NCBI GenBank assembly: GCA_016712525.1
Contig: JADJQX010000008.1
Location: 186,001-250,000, forward strand
DNA: 64,000 bases
Reading direction: 5' to 3'
Source of the DNA: Myxococcales bacterium
GTDB lineage: Bacteria; Myxococcota_A; Polyangia; Polyangiales; Polyangiaceae
Below, one piece after another: positions 31,769-40,440 of this stretch (its first letter is position 1; each line of letters starts with the position of its first letter). The notes under the pieces were generated by a model that was not told where the DNA came from, made no database searches, and saw only the letters and a list, made by a program, of their open reading frames with translations. The position numbers and the translations under genes are program-made.

Positions 31769-33070
31769 CTACGCGTTCGCTCGGGCGCGCTTCGCCCCCC
31801 GTGCCCGCTCGTGTGCCACGTCCTCGCGGTACTCGTCGAAGTCGACCTGCATGGTGTGACGCTTCGAGGGCACGTACCGGGCGCGCATCGCCTTGCGCTC
31901 GCGTTCCATCGTTCGCTCCATCTCGGCGCGCGGAGGGAGCTTGGCCGTGCCCTCGAGCACGTCGGCGATCCAGGCTGCCTGGGCTTCGGCGAGCGGCATG
32001 ATGGCCCCGAGCGGCTGAAGAAGCCCGACGAACGCGAGCCCCTCGTGGTCAGGATGAAAGACCCGTTTGTAGAGCGGAAGATCGTTGTCCTTCGCAGCGA
32101 CGAACGACGGATCGAAGAACGGGAACGTGACCTTGTACCCCGTGGCCATCACCACCGCGTCGCAGCGCTCACGCGAGCCGTCGGTGAAGACCACGTGCTC
32201 CCCTTCGAACCGCGCGACGTTCGGCTTGGGCGTCACGGCCCCGTGCGCGATGCGGTCGAGGATACGGCTCGAGATCGTGGGGTGCGCTTCGCCGAGCCGA
32301 TGATCCGGCCGGGGCAGGCCGTACGAGGTCACGTCGCCCACGGTGAGGCGTAGCGCGAGCTCGCCGAGGCGCATGCGCGCCCAGAGAGGCACACGCGTCG
32401 ACGTGAACACCTGATCGAGGGGGACGCCGAAGAGGTGCTTCGGCACGACGTGCGCGCCCCTTCGCGCCGCGAGGAACACCTTGTCACACACGTTCGAGAG
32501 CTCGACGGCGATGTCCATCGCGCTGTTGCCCATTCCCACGACCACGACCGACTTGCCCGTGAACGGCTCGGGCACGTCGTAGTGGTGTGCGTGGAGCATC
32601 ATGCCCGAAAATTCCCCTGGAAAAGGAGGGTCGGGCCAGAGCGGATCCCAGTGGTGCCCGTTGGCGACCACGACAGCGTCGTACCTCCGGGTCTCTCCGG
32701 TCGAGAGCGTCACGTCGAACTTCCCGTCGGCGCGCTTCTCGACCGACCTCACCGAGGTCGAGAACGTGATGCGCTCGCGGAGCCCGAAGTGGTCGACGTA
32801 GGCGTCGAAGTAGCGCGCGATGACCGAGTGGTGCGGGAAGTCCGGCGTGCCCGCGGGCATCGGGAAGTCCGAGTATTCCATGCGCGCGCGCGACGTATTG
32901 ATGTGGAGCCCGCGGTACGCCGAGCTCATGCCGTTGTCGTTCCGGTACACCCAGTTGCCACCCACCCGGCTCGAGGCCTCGAAGGCGTCGAACGGAAGTC
33001 CACGTTCGTGCAGCGTCTTGGCGACGACGATCCCGGAGGACCCACAGCCGATGAGGCAGGCTTTTTTCAT
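31769..33070 (-). CDS. Flavin-containing monooxygenase
   Basis: A 433-residue FAD/NADPH enzyme. FAD-binding GCGSSG lies near the N-terminus. The class-B monooxygenase fingerprint is 'FSGMMLHAHHYD' (FxGxxxHxxxY/D pattern), followed by NADPH-binding 'VVGMGNSAMDIA' and 'VMATGYKVTFPF'. Length and order match FMOs, which oxygenate soft nucleophiles such as amines or sulfides. Baeyer-Villiger activity is less likely given the FMO-type fingerprint. The physiological substrate is unknown. It is divergent from the DCC-family gene and convergent with the photolyase. Confidence 0.88.
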   Translation of the reverse strand: MKKACLIGCGSSGIVVAKTLHERGLPFDAFEASSRVGGNWVYRNDNGMSSAYRGLHINTSRARMEYSDFPMPAGTPDFPHHSVIARYFDAYVDHFGLRERITFSTSVRSVEKRADGKFDVTLSTGETRRYDAVVVANGHHWDPLWPDPPFPGEFSGMMLHAHHYDVPEPFTGKSVVVVGMGNSAMDIAVELSNVCDKVFLAARRGAHVVPKHLFGVPLDQVFTSTRVPLWARMRLGELALRLTVGDVTSYGLPRPDHRLGEAHPTISSRILDRIAHGAVTPKPNVARFEGEHVVFTDGSRERCDAVVMATGYKVTFPFFDPSFVAAKDNDLPLYKRVFHPDHEGLAFVGLLQPLGAIMPLAEAQAAWIADVLEGTAKLPPRAEMERTMERERKAMRARYVPSKRHTMQVDFDEYREDVAHERARGAKRARANA

Positions 33071-33152
33071 GGCGAGGCTTCACGGTAGCAGCGAGCGCCC
33101 CTCGAGAACGAGCGCCCTCGCGCGGAGCCCTTCGTGCGGATAGACTCGCGGA

Positions 33153-33560
33153 ATGGCCGAGCCCGGAATCGTGCTCTTCGACGGGGTGTGCAACCTCTGC
33201 AACGGAACGGTCGGCTTCTTGATCGATCGGGATCCGCGCGGCGTGCTCACGTTCGCGTCGCTCCAGTCCGAGCCGGCGAAACGGCTCCTCGAGGAGCGCG
33301 GGTACCCCGTCCCCGAGGGAGACCCTTCGTCGATCCTCTTCGTCGTCGGGCCCAAGGTGCACGCCGGCTCCGGAGCGGCCCTACGGATCGCGGCGCGCCT
33401 CGGCTTCCCTTGGAAGCTCCTCGCGGTGCTGCTCGTCGTGCCGTGGTTCGTGCGGGACGCCGTGTACTACCTCATCGCCAAGAACCGCTACCGGTGGTTC
33501 GGCAAAGAAGAGGCGTGCCGCGTGCCGACCCCCGAGCTCCGCGCGCGGTTCCTCGCGTGA
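33153..33560 (+). CDS. DCC-family thiol-disulfide oxidoreductase-like protein (DUF393)
   Basis: A 135-residue protein with the family signature DGVCNLC, active-site-like cysteines Cys13 and Cys16. The thioredoxin-like fold continues with 'FASLQSEPAKRLL'. A hydrophobic segment (about 88-105) may associate with membrane. The substrate is unknown for this family. Its stop codon overlaps the GTG of the hydrolase gene as GTGA, so the two are translationally coupled. Confidence 0.88.
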   Translation: MAEPGIVLFDGVCNLCNGTVGFLIDRDPRGVLTFASLQSEPAKRLLEERGYPVPEGDPSSILFVVGPKVHAGSGAALRIAARLGFPWKLLAVLLVVPWFVRDAVYYLIAKNRYRWFGKEEACRVPTPELRARFLA

Positions 33561-34660
33561 GCCGTCGGGGCGGCGAACCCTCGGTCGGAGGGCGTGTGCT
33601 CGGCCTCGCGGCGCGCGCGATCGACCGCGCCGTCGTGACCGCGGTGCACCTCCGAGGAGCGAGAAAACAAGCGTTTCGCGACGGCCTCACCCCCGAGCGG
33701 AAGCTCGAGCTCCTCGAGCGCGCGGCGGAGGACTACCACACGGCCACCCACGGCCCCGCCGACGCGTTCTTCGTCCCGCCGAGCGGCGTCGCGGTCGCGC
33801 GGGAGAGGACGGCGTCTCTCCGGAGCCGCTCGCGTGACCGCGATGGCGGCGTGTTCTCTCTGTCGTGGCCGAGCGACGTGCCCGCGCACCTCCCGTCGAT
33901 GCGGGACTCGCTCCGCGCGCGGAGGGAGAACCTCGTCGGCCGCGCTCGCGTCTACCGCGGAGGCGCTGGGCGCCCGGTGGTCGTGTGCGTGCACGGCTAC
34001 CTCGGAGGGCTCTACGCGATCGAGGAGAGGAAATTTCCGCTCGACGCCTTCTTCGAGATGGGGCTCGACGTCGCCCTCCCCGTGCTGCCCCACCACGCGA
34101 TGCGCGGCGCACGGGGGAACGGCCCGCCTCCCTTTCCGAGCGTCGATCCCGCCCTCACGAACGAGGGGTTCCGGCAGGCCATCTACGACCTCCGCGTCCT
34201 CGTGAGGCACCTCGTCGCCGAGGGCGCGCCGTGGGTCGGTGTGGTCGGTACGAGCCTCGGTGGGCACACGGCCGCGCTGCTCGCGACCCTCGAGGACGAC
34301 CTCGCGTTCGTCGTGCCGGTCGTTCCCCTCGCGTCCGTGGCCGATTTCGCGCGCGACCACGGCGAGCTCGGCGAGGGAGACGGGAGCGACGAGCTCTTCG
34401 CGGCGTTCGAGCGCGCGAACGCCGTGGTGAGCCCGTATTCGCGTCCCTCGAGGGTGCCATCCGAGCACGTCTTCGTCATCGGCGCCGAGGCCGACGCCAT
34501 CACGGGGGTCGCGCACGCCGAGCGGATCGCCCGCCACCTCGGGGCAGAGCTCGAGGTCGCGTCGGGAGGCCACCTGCTCCAACTCTGGAGGGGGCCCCTC
34601 GTCCGCCGTTTGGCGCCCATCGTCGCGGGCCTCGAACGCACCTCACGTTCTCCCACATAG
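33557..34660 (+). CDS. Alpha/beta hydrolase
   Basis: A 367-residue hydrolase. Residues 1-110 are a basic, Arg-rich N-terminal extension. The hydrolase core has 'VVVCVHGYLGG', nucleophile Ser in 'GVVGTSLGGHTA' (GxSxG), a probable acid in 'IGAEADAITG' and His in 'ASGGHLLQLW'. No export signal. The GTG start overlaps the DCC-gene stop codon. Esterase or lipase-like activity is plausible, but the substrate is unknown. A terminator hairpin follows after about 60 bp. Confidence 0.8.
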   Translation: MSRRGGEPSVGGRVLGLAARAIDRAVVTAVHLRGARKQAFRDGLTPERKLELLERAAEDYHTATHGPADAFFVPPSGVAVARERTASLRSRSRDRDGGVFSLSWPSDVPAHLPSMRDSLRARRENLVGRARVYRGGAGRPVVVCVHGYLGGLYAIEERKFPLDAFFEMGLDVALPVLPHHAMRGARGNGPPPFPSVDPALTNEGFRQAIYDLRVLVRHLVAEGAPWVGVVGTSLGGHTAALLATLEDDLAFVVPVVPLASVADFARDHGELGEGDGSDELFAAFERANAVVSPYSRPSRVPSEHVFVIGAEADAITGVAHAERIARHLGAELEVASGGHLLQLWRGPLVRRLAPIVAGLERTSRSPT

Positions 34661-34720
34661 GCGTACGTCACGCCTCGCCTCGGCCGAGCTCGGCCAGGCC
34701 CCGACGGCACGCGGATTCAC

Positions 34721-34740
34721 CCCGCCCGGGGCGGGTTTTT
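34721..34740 (+). terminator. Rho-independent terminator
   Basis: CCCGC-CCGGG-GCGGG hairpin immediately followed by TTTTT, 60 bp after the alpha/beta hydrolase stop codon and 100 bp before the next gene. Confidence 0.8.
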
Positions 34741-34841
34741 CGTGCGAAAGGGCGCCTTAGACGTCACACTCGTTCGTCGGCCCGGGTCCTCCTCGGGCGC
34801 ACGCTTTCTTCGTCCTCCTTCGCCCGAAACTTCGAGGTTCC

Positions 34842-37451
34842 ATGCCCACGTCTCCGCGAGCCCAGAGAGCTCCGATCGTCCGCGCGGTGTCCCTTGTCCT
34901 CACGCTCGCCGCGAGCACACTCGCCCTGGGCGCCTGCCGCGACGAGAGCCGCCCGGACGTCGATCCCCCCGACATCGGGCGCGACGGCGGCGACGGCGCC
35001 GCGGACGTGGTCGTGCCTCCTCCGAAGGTCGAGGCGCACGCCAGCAAGAACCCGCAGCCCAAGGTGAACGAGTGCGCGCGCGCGGCCTTCCCGGCTACCG
35101 GAGGTGGCACGTGCGCCATCACGAAGGCCGGTACGGCGGCGGGGCGCGTGGTGCTTCAAGGCACGGTGCTCGGCCCCGGGGAGACCTTCCGGCGCGGCGA
35201 GGTGATGATCGACGCGGGGCGCGTGACGTGTGTCGGCTGCGATTGTTCGGCGCAGGCCGGGTACGCCGACGCGTCCGTCGTCACCTGCCCCGACGGCGTC
35301 ATTTCGCCGGGCCTCGTGAACCCGCACGAGCACCTCACCTACGCGAACAACACCCCCGTCGGGCACGGCCAGACGCGCTACTTGAACCGCGCCGACTGGC
35401 AGGGCCGGCGCGGGGGCCCGCGCCTCGCCTACGACAGCGGCGCCAACACCCAGCTCCAGGCCTTCGCCGAGCTCCGGTACATCTTGAGCGGCACCACGAC
35501 GATCGCCGGTGGCGGCGGCGCGAAGGGCCTCGCCCGTAACGCCGACGACGGGGCCGAGAACCTCGAGGGCATGCCCATCCAGATCGCCGACTCCGACGTG
35601 TTCCCGCTCCCGGGGGACCTGCGAAAGTCGGGCTGCGAGTACGACAACGGCCGCACCACGGGCGCCGAGGTCGACGGGCTCACGGGCTACCTCCCGCACA
35701 TCGCCGAGGGCATCGACAGCGAGGCCAAGAACGAGCTCGTCTGCGCAGGCGAGGACGGTCGGTTCGACCTCTTGAAGCCGCAGACGGCCGTCATCCACGC
35801 GGTGGCCGCGAGCCCGAAGGAAGCCCAGCTCATTCGCGCGTCGCAGTCGAGCGTCGTCTGGTCCCCTCGCTCCAACGTGGACCTCTACGGCGACACGGCC
35901 CCGATCGTGATGCTCGACATGGCCGGCGTGCCCATCGCGCTCGGCACCGACTGGGTCGTCTCCGGCTCGATGAACATGGCGCGCGAGCTCCGCTGCGCCG
36001 ACGAGCTCAACCAGAAGTACTTCGGGAAGCATTTCACCGACGCCGACCTCTGGCGCATGGTCACGTCGAACGCGGCCACGGCGGTGGGCGCGGGCAAGGT
36101 GGTAGGCTCGCTCAAGCCCGGGTACCTGGCCGACATCGCCGTGTTCGACGGCTCGAAGGCCAAAGACCACCGCGCGGTGCTCGAGGCCGGCGTCGAGGAC
36201 GTCGCGCTCGTCCTCCGCGGCGGGAAAGCCCTCTACGGCGACGACGCCCTCTTCGCCGCGGGGCCGTTCGCCCCGGGCGGCACCGATCGCTGCGCGGCCT
36301 TCGCGGGCGGCGTGTGCGGCAAGGCGAAGCGCGCCTGCATCGACGCAGGCACGTCCACGGTCGACTATACGCTCGAGTCGCTCCGAACCGCGGGCGAGGC
36401 CATTTACCCGCTCTACACCTGCAAGACCGAGACGCCGAAGAACGAGCCCTCGTGCGTGCCCTTCCGCACGGCCTACCCCAAGGGAATCACCGCGGAGGAC
36501 AAGGACGGAGACGGCATCGCCGACATCCAGGACAACTGCATCGACGTCTTCAACCCCGTGCGCCCCATGGACCCCGATGGTCTCCAAGCGGACGCGGACA
36601 AGGACGGCGTCGGCGACGCGTGCGACGTGTGCCCGAACGACCCGACGCAGAAGTGCACGCAGCCCATCGCGGGTGACCTCGACGGAGACGGCGTCGCGGA
36701 CGCGATCGACAACTGCCCCAAGCTCGCGAACCCCGGCCAAGAGGACGCGGACAACGACGGCCTCGGCGACGCGTGCGACGGCTGCGGGTCGGCGAACCCG
36801 GGCGCCACCTCGTGCGCGGCGACCATCGTCGACGTTCGTGATCCATCGGCTGCGGCTCACCCGAAGCCCGGGACCATCGTCACGCTCGTCGGCGGGCGCG
36901 TCATCGCGCGGAAGACGAGCGATCGCATCTGGATCCAGGCTCCGAACGCGACGCCCGTCCCCTTCACGGGGATCACCCTCCAGACCGACGGACTTACCAC
37001 CGGCATCGCCGTCGGCAACGAGATCAACGTCACGGGTGTGTACACCGAGCGCTTCGGCATCAGCACCGTGGTCGTGGCCAAGCTCGATCGGACCGGGACC
37101 CAGACGACCCTCCCCTTCGCCCCGCTCGTCGTGAACGCGTCGAGCTACGGCAACGCCGCGGCCACGGCCGAGGGCCTCGAGAGCATGTTGCTCCAGCTCG
37201 ACAACGTGACCATCACGAACGACAACCCCGACTCGGGGCCGTTCTACGAGCTCGTGGTCACCGGCGGCCTCCGCCTCGACGACGACATCTTCGCGCGGTA
37301 CGGGGTCGGTACGTCGGCCATGCCTCCGCCCCAGCCCATCCCGGGCTTCTTGAACGGGACGGTGTTCACGCGGGTCGTCGGCGTGGGCGGATTCTCCTTC
37401 GGAAACCGCAAGATCCTGCCGCGCTCCGACGCCGATCTCGTCCGCCCCTGA
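34842..37451 (+). CDS. Amidohydrolase lipoprotein with TSP3-like repeats
   Basis: An 869-residue secreted lipoprotein. Signal peptide with lipobox 'LALGACRDE' (Cys32), then an acidic linker. Residues about 85-490 are an amidohydrolase (metal-dependent hydrolase) domain with 'VNPHEHLTYAN' (HxH), 'AVIHAVAAS' and 'ALGTDWVVSG'. Residues about 545-650 hold DxDxDG calcium-binding repeats ('DKDGDGIADIQDNC', 'DADNDGLGDACDGC') like thrombospondin type-3. The last 210 residues look like an OB-fold, nuclease-associated-type domain ('GTIVTLVGGRVIARK'). The combination in one chain is unusual. The substrate is unknown, and the lipid anchor implies action at the cell envelope. Confidence 0.82.
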   Translation: MPTSPRAQRAPIVRAVSLVLTLAASTLALGACRDESRPDVDPPDIGRDGGDGAADVVVPPPKVEAHASKNPQPKVNECARAAFPATGGGTCAITKAGTAAGRVVLQGTVLGPGETFRRGEVMIDAGRVTCVGCDCSAQAGYADASVVTCPDGVISPGLVNPHEHLTYANNTPVGHGQTRYLNRADWQGRRGGPRLAYDSGANTQLQAFAELRYILSGTTTIAGGGGAKGLARNADDGAENLEGMPIQIADSDVFPLPGDLRKSGCEYDNGRTTGAEVDGLTGYLPHIAEGIDSEAKNELVCAGEDGRFDLLKPQTAVIHAVAASPKEAQLIRASQSSVVWSPRSNVDLYGDTAPIVMLDMAGVPIALGTDWVVSGSMNMARELRCADELNQKYFGKHFTDADLWRMVTSNAATAVGAGKVVGSLKPGYLADIAVFDGSKAKDHRAVLEAGVEDVALVLRGGKALYGDDALFAAGPFAPGGTDRCAAFAGGVCGKAKRACIDAGTSTVDYTLESLRTAGEAIYPLYTCKTETPKNEPSCVPFRTAYPKGITAEDKDGDGIADIQDNCIDVFNPVRPMDPDGLQADADKDGVGDACDVCPNDPTQKCTQPIAGDLDGDGVADAIDNCPKLANPGQEDADNDGLGDACDGCGSANPGATSCAATIVDVRDPSAAAHPKPGTIVTLVGGRVIARKTSDRIWIQAPNATPVPFTGITLQTDGLTTGIAVGNEINVTGVYTERFGISTVVVAKLDRTGTQTTLPFAPLVVNASSYGNAAATAEGLESMLLQLDNVTITNDNPDSGPFYELVVTGGLRLDDDIFARYGVGTSAMPPPQPIPGFLNGTVFTRVVGVGGFSFGNRKILPRSDADLVRP

Positions 37452-37458
37452 GACGCCC

Positions 37459-37524
37459 CACAGGCACCGCCGGCTGTGCCCACAAGCACTACCGGCTGTG
37501 CCCACAAGCACTACCGGCTGTGCG
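37459..37524. repeat. Three tandem 22-bp hairpin-forming repeats
   Basis: Units at 37459-37480, 37481-37502 and 37503-37524 follow CACAAGCACTACCGGCTGTGCC; the first unit differs at three positions and the last at its final base. Each can fold with CACA(a)GC pairing to GCTGTG. The array fills nearly the whole gap between two convergent genes and ends right at the xthA stop codon. It may act as a tandem transcription terminator or be a dispersed repeat. Confidence 0.75.
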
Positions 37525-38289
37525 TCACGCGAGCTCGACGAAGACCGGCGCGTGGTCGCTCGGCTGCTTGCCTTTGCGTTCCTGGCGGTCGACCCACACC
37601 TTCGTCAGCCGCGGCACGAGATCGTTCGTGACCAGGATGTGGTCGATCCGGAGGCCCTTGTTCTTCGGGAAGCCGAGCATGCGGTAGTCCCACCACGAGA
37701 AGGTCTGCGTGTCCGGGTAGAGGTGACGGAACGAGTCGACGAGGCCGAGCGCGAGGAGCTTCTCGAAGGCCTTTCGTTCGGGCTCCGAGCAGAGCACCGA
37801 GCCCGCCCACCCGGCGGGATCGTGGCAGTCGATGTCGGCCGGGGCGACGTTGTAGTCCCCGAGGAGCAAGGTCTTCCCGAGGCCGACACGCGACGCGAGG
37901 TACGCGTGGAGCCGCTCGAACCACGCGAGCTTGTACTGGTACTTGTCCGACGTGACGCTCTCACCGTTCGGCATATACGCGCACATCACACGTAGATCGC
38001 CGACGGTCGCCGCGATGAAACGCGCTTGAGGATCGCTGACTCCGTCGCCGAAGCCGCGTTCGACGTGGGTCATCGGGAGCTTCGAGAGGATGGCGACCCC
38101 GTTGTAGGTCTTCTGTCCGAAGCTCTCGACCTGGTAGCCGAGCCCTGCGAGCGCGAGGGTGGGCACCTTCTCGTCCTCGAGCTTGAGCTCTTGGAGACAC
38201 ACGACGTCGGGGGACTCTTTGGCGAGCCAGGCGAGCACACGCTCCTCGCGCGCGCGGAGGCTGTTGACGTTGTACGTGGCGATCTTCAT
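37525..38289 (-). CDS. xthA: Exodeoxyribonuclease III / AP endonuclease
   Basis: A 254-residue exonuclease III. It begins 'MKIATYNVNSLRAREERVL'. The metal Glu is in 'VCLQELKLED', followed by 'TLLLGDYNVAP' and the C-terminal 'QPSDHAPVFVEL' with the catalytic Asp-His. It nicks abasic DNA and removes 3' blocks in base-excision repair. ATG 38289 overlaps the flippase stop codon in ATGA, so its translation depends on the upstream gene, an odd pairing of functions. Confidence 0.95.
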   Translation of the reverse strand: MKIATYNVNSLRAREERVLAWLAKESPDVVCLQELKLEDEKVPTLALAGLGYQVESFGQKTYNGVAILSKLPMTHVERGFGDGVSDPQARFIAATVGDLRVMCAYMPNGESVTSDKYQYKLAWFERLHAYLASRVGLGKTLLLGDYNVAPADIDCHDPAGWAGSVLCSEPERKAFEKLLALGLVDSFRHLYPDTQTFSWWDYRMLGFPKNKGLRIDHILVTNDLVPRLTKVWVDRQERKGKQPSDHAPVFVELA

Positions 38290-39872
38290 GGGGCGCTCTC
38301 TGCGTCTTCCTTCTTGCCGCGGCGCCGCGCGAGGGCGCTCTTCGTGAGGCTCAAGAACTCCTTCGACTGGGACCGCGCGAGCACGAGCGCGCCCGCCACG
38401 TAGGCGACACCGCCGACGGCCACCTGAGCGACGAGGCTGACGATCACCGGGATCGACTGGAGCCCGCGGCGCGTGAGCTCGACGGCGATCACCATGGGCA
38501 CACAGGCGAGCAGCGGAGGCACGAGGCGCGCGAAGAACGCCGTGAACGGGATGCCATCGCCGCGCGACATGATGAACCACGAGAGGGACAGCTCGAGCAA
38601 GAACGCGACGCCGACGCCGAAACACGAGCCGAGCGGCCCGAGGCGGGAGAACGCGTAGATGCAAGAGATCACGGCGACGAGCTTGAAGGCCTCGAGCTGC
38701 GTGATGCGAATGGTCCGGTCGGTCGCCTGGAGGTACGAGTGCGCCTTGGAGATGAGAGGGCGCGTGATGCTCATCACGCAGAGGACCATCAGCATGTTGC
38801 CGATGCCGAGCCACTCGGGGCGCATGAGCCGCTCCGCGGTGAGGGCCACCGCGCCGAAACCGACGGCGACCGGGAAGATGACGAGCGCGATCATGCCCGT
38901 CACGCGGACGATGGCCTTCTTGCGATCCTCGGGCGACATGCGCGCGAACGAGGGAAGGAGCACCTCGGCGATCTGCTCGCCGATCTGCTCGGCGGGCACG
39001 TCGGCGAGGTTGTACGCGAGCGTGTACCGGCCCATGACGGCGGAGCCGAAGAGCCGCTTCATGAGGAGGTTATCGAAGCGGGTGTTCGCGAACGCGAGCG
39101 ATTGGCTCACGCCGAGCGGGAGGCCGAACTTGAGGATCCTCCGGTAGACGTCCCACCGGAGCTTCGTCGGCGTGAGCCATTCGGCCCGAGGGACGAAGCG
39201 CGTGGTGATGACGAGACGCACGAGGCCACGGACGATGTTCCCGTAGAGAATGGCCATGCCCCCGAACCCGGCGAACGCGAGCGCGACGCTCGAGAACGTG
39301 TAGGCGAGCTCGGACATGGACCGCGCGACGGCGACGCGGGGAAAATCGAGCTCACGGATGAGGACACGCTCGGGCACGAAGTAGAGCCGCTCGAGCCCCG
39401 CCGCGATGAGCATCCACGGCAGGTATTTCATGAGCGTCGGGGCGTGGAACGCCCACGACAAGGGGAGGCCGAGGGCCAACGTCGCGGCGAACGCGAGCAC
39501 CCCGAGCGCGAGGTGCAGCACCGTGACGTGGAACACCGTGTCGCGCCCTTCGTCGGGCTTGGCGACGAGGTACTGCCCGTACCCGAGCAGGGTGAACTGG
39601 TTCGCCGAGAAGCAGATGATGACCGCGATTTGAACGTCGCCGATGGCCTCGGGGGTCAAAAAATAGGTGATCCCGAGCGACCCGAGCACGCCGAGCACAC
39701 GCGCCAAGAGCCCCGCGGCGATCGTCCACCCTGCGGCGCGCACGGCCTTGTCACGGAGGTCGCGCTTGGCCCCCTCGGACGCCGGCGCGACCGACACCGG
39801 GCCCTCCGCGCGCTCGGGCTCCGCCTCGGCTCGTTTCGCTTCCGTGCCGTCCCCGGGATCGTTTTCGCTCAC
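38286..39872 (-). CDS. Polysaccharide (Wzx-type) flippase
   Basis: A 528-residue polytopic membrane protein of the oligosaccharide-flippase/MATE-like superfamily (Polysacc_synt type). An acidic cytosolic N-terminus (1-42) precedes about 13-14 hydrophobic helices; 'GWTIAAGLLARVLGVLGSL' marks the first. The basic tail 'ARRRGKKEDAESAP' is cytosolic. Such proteins flip lipid-linked sugar repeats across the inner membrane. No glycosyltransferases or polymerase are adjacent, so the glycan cannot be named. It is the first gene of a two-gene unit with xthA. Confidence 0.85.
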   Translation of the reverse strand: MSENDPGDGTEAKRAEAEPERAEGPVSVAPASEGAKRDLRDKAVRAAGWTIAAGLLARVLGVLGSLGITYFLTPEAIGDVQIAVIICFSANQFTLLGYGQYLVAKPDEGRDTVFHVTVLHLALGVLAFAATLALGLPLSWAFHAPTLMKYLPWMLIAAGLERLYFVPERVLIRELDFPRVAVARSMSELAYTFSSVALAFAGFGGMAILYGNIVRGLVRLVITTRFVPRAEWLTPTKLRWDVYRRILKFGLPLGVSQSLAFANTRFDNLLMKRLFGSAVMGRYTLAYNLADVPAEQIGEQIAEVLLPSFARMSPEDRKKAIVRVTGMIALVIFPVAVGFGAVALTAERLMRPEWLGIGNMLMVLCVMSITRPLISKAHSYLQATDRTIRITQLEAFKLVAVISCIYAFSRLGPLGSCFGVGVAFLLELSLSWFIMSRGDGIPFTAFFARLVPPLLACVPMVIAVELTRRGLQSIPVIVSLVAQVAVGGVAYVAGALVLARSQSKEFLSLTKSALARRRGKKEDAESAP

Positions 39873-39918
39873 GCCCGAACTCTACAGGCAAGCCTCCCCA
39901 CGACGGCGCAAATCCTCA

Positions 39919-39959
39919 CAAAAAAGCCGCGGCGGGGGCCGCTGTGGGCTCCCGCCGCG
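39919..39959 (-). terminator. Terminator after the small lipoprotein gene
   Basis: Read leftward, the 9-bp arms CGCGGCGGG/CCCGCCGCG are followed by GGCTTTTTTG. It lies 20 bp past the stop of the minus-strand lipoprotein at 39979. Confidence 0.85.
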
Positions 39960-39978
39960 AGGTATCGTGACCGAACCT

Positions 39979-40440
39979 TCAGCGAAGGATCTTGGTCGCG
40001 TTCACGCTGCCCCCGGGGAGCGCCGAGCCGGGAGCGGCCGCCCCCGGAGCACCCGCGGGCGCGGTGAACTCGTAGGCGTACGTCGCGTCGCCGGTCTTCT
40101 GGTCCGGCGGGGTGAGGGTGAGACCGACGAGCGCCTTCGTGAGACACTCCTGCACGGGCGCCGGCGCCGTGGTGTTGGCGGCGTCGACCTTCACGTCCTT
40201 GACCGTGCCGGTCTTCTCTTCGACGGTGAACTTGACGGTCACCTTGCCGGCGGCGCCGGGAGTGGCCTTCACGACGCCGTCGTAGCAGGCGTGGATCTCG
40301 CCCTCTTTGGAGGCGAGCAACTTGGACGTGTCGTCGCGGTACATGTCGGCGCTACGCACGGCGAAGCTGCAGCCGGTGACGAGAGAGATCGAGGCGAGCC
40401 CGAGCGGGGCGAGGGTACGGAGGGTGCGGAGCATGATCAC
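39979..40440 (-). CDS. Small lipoprotein with TonB/AgmX-like C-terminal domain
   Basis: A 153-residue lipoprotein. The signal peptide ends 'SLVTGCSF' (Cys24). The domain at about 45-125 contains 'IHACYDGVV', 'GKVTVKFTVEEKTG' and 'VQECLTKALVGL', a pattern like the AgmX/PglI C-terminal repeat domain of myxobacterial gliding and envelope proteins; this is a tentative match. The last 25 residues are Gly/Pro/Ala-rich. GTG 40440 overlaps the OmpA-like stop as GTGA; ATG 40434 is an alternative. It is co-transcribed with the OmpA-like gene. Confidence 0.7.
   Translation of the reverse strand: MIMLRTLRTLAPLGLASISLVTGCSFAVRSADMYRDDTSKLLASKEGEIHACYDGVVKATPGAAGKVTVKFTVEEKTGTVKDVKVDAANTTAPAPVQECLTKALVGLTLTPPDQKTGDATYAYEFTAPAGAPGAAAPGSALPGGSVNATKILR

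Noticed and set aside
37459..37524. Possible CRISPR or attachment site
   Set aside because: Units are directly adjacent without spacers and no integrase or tRNA is near.
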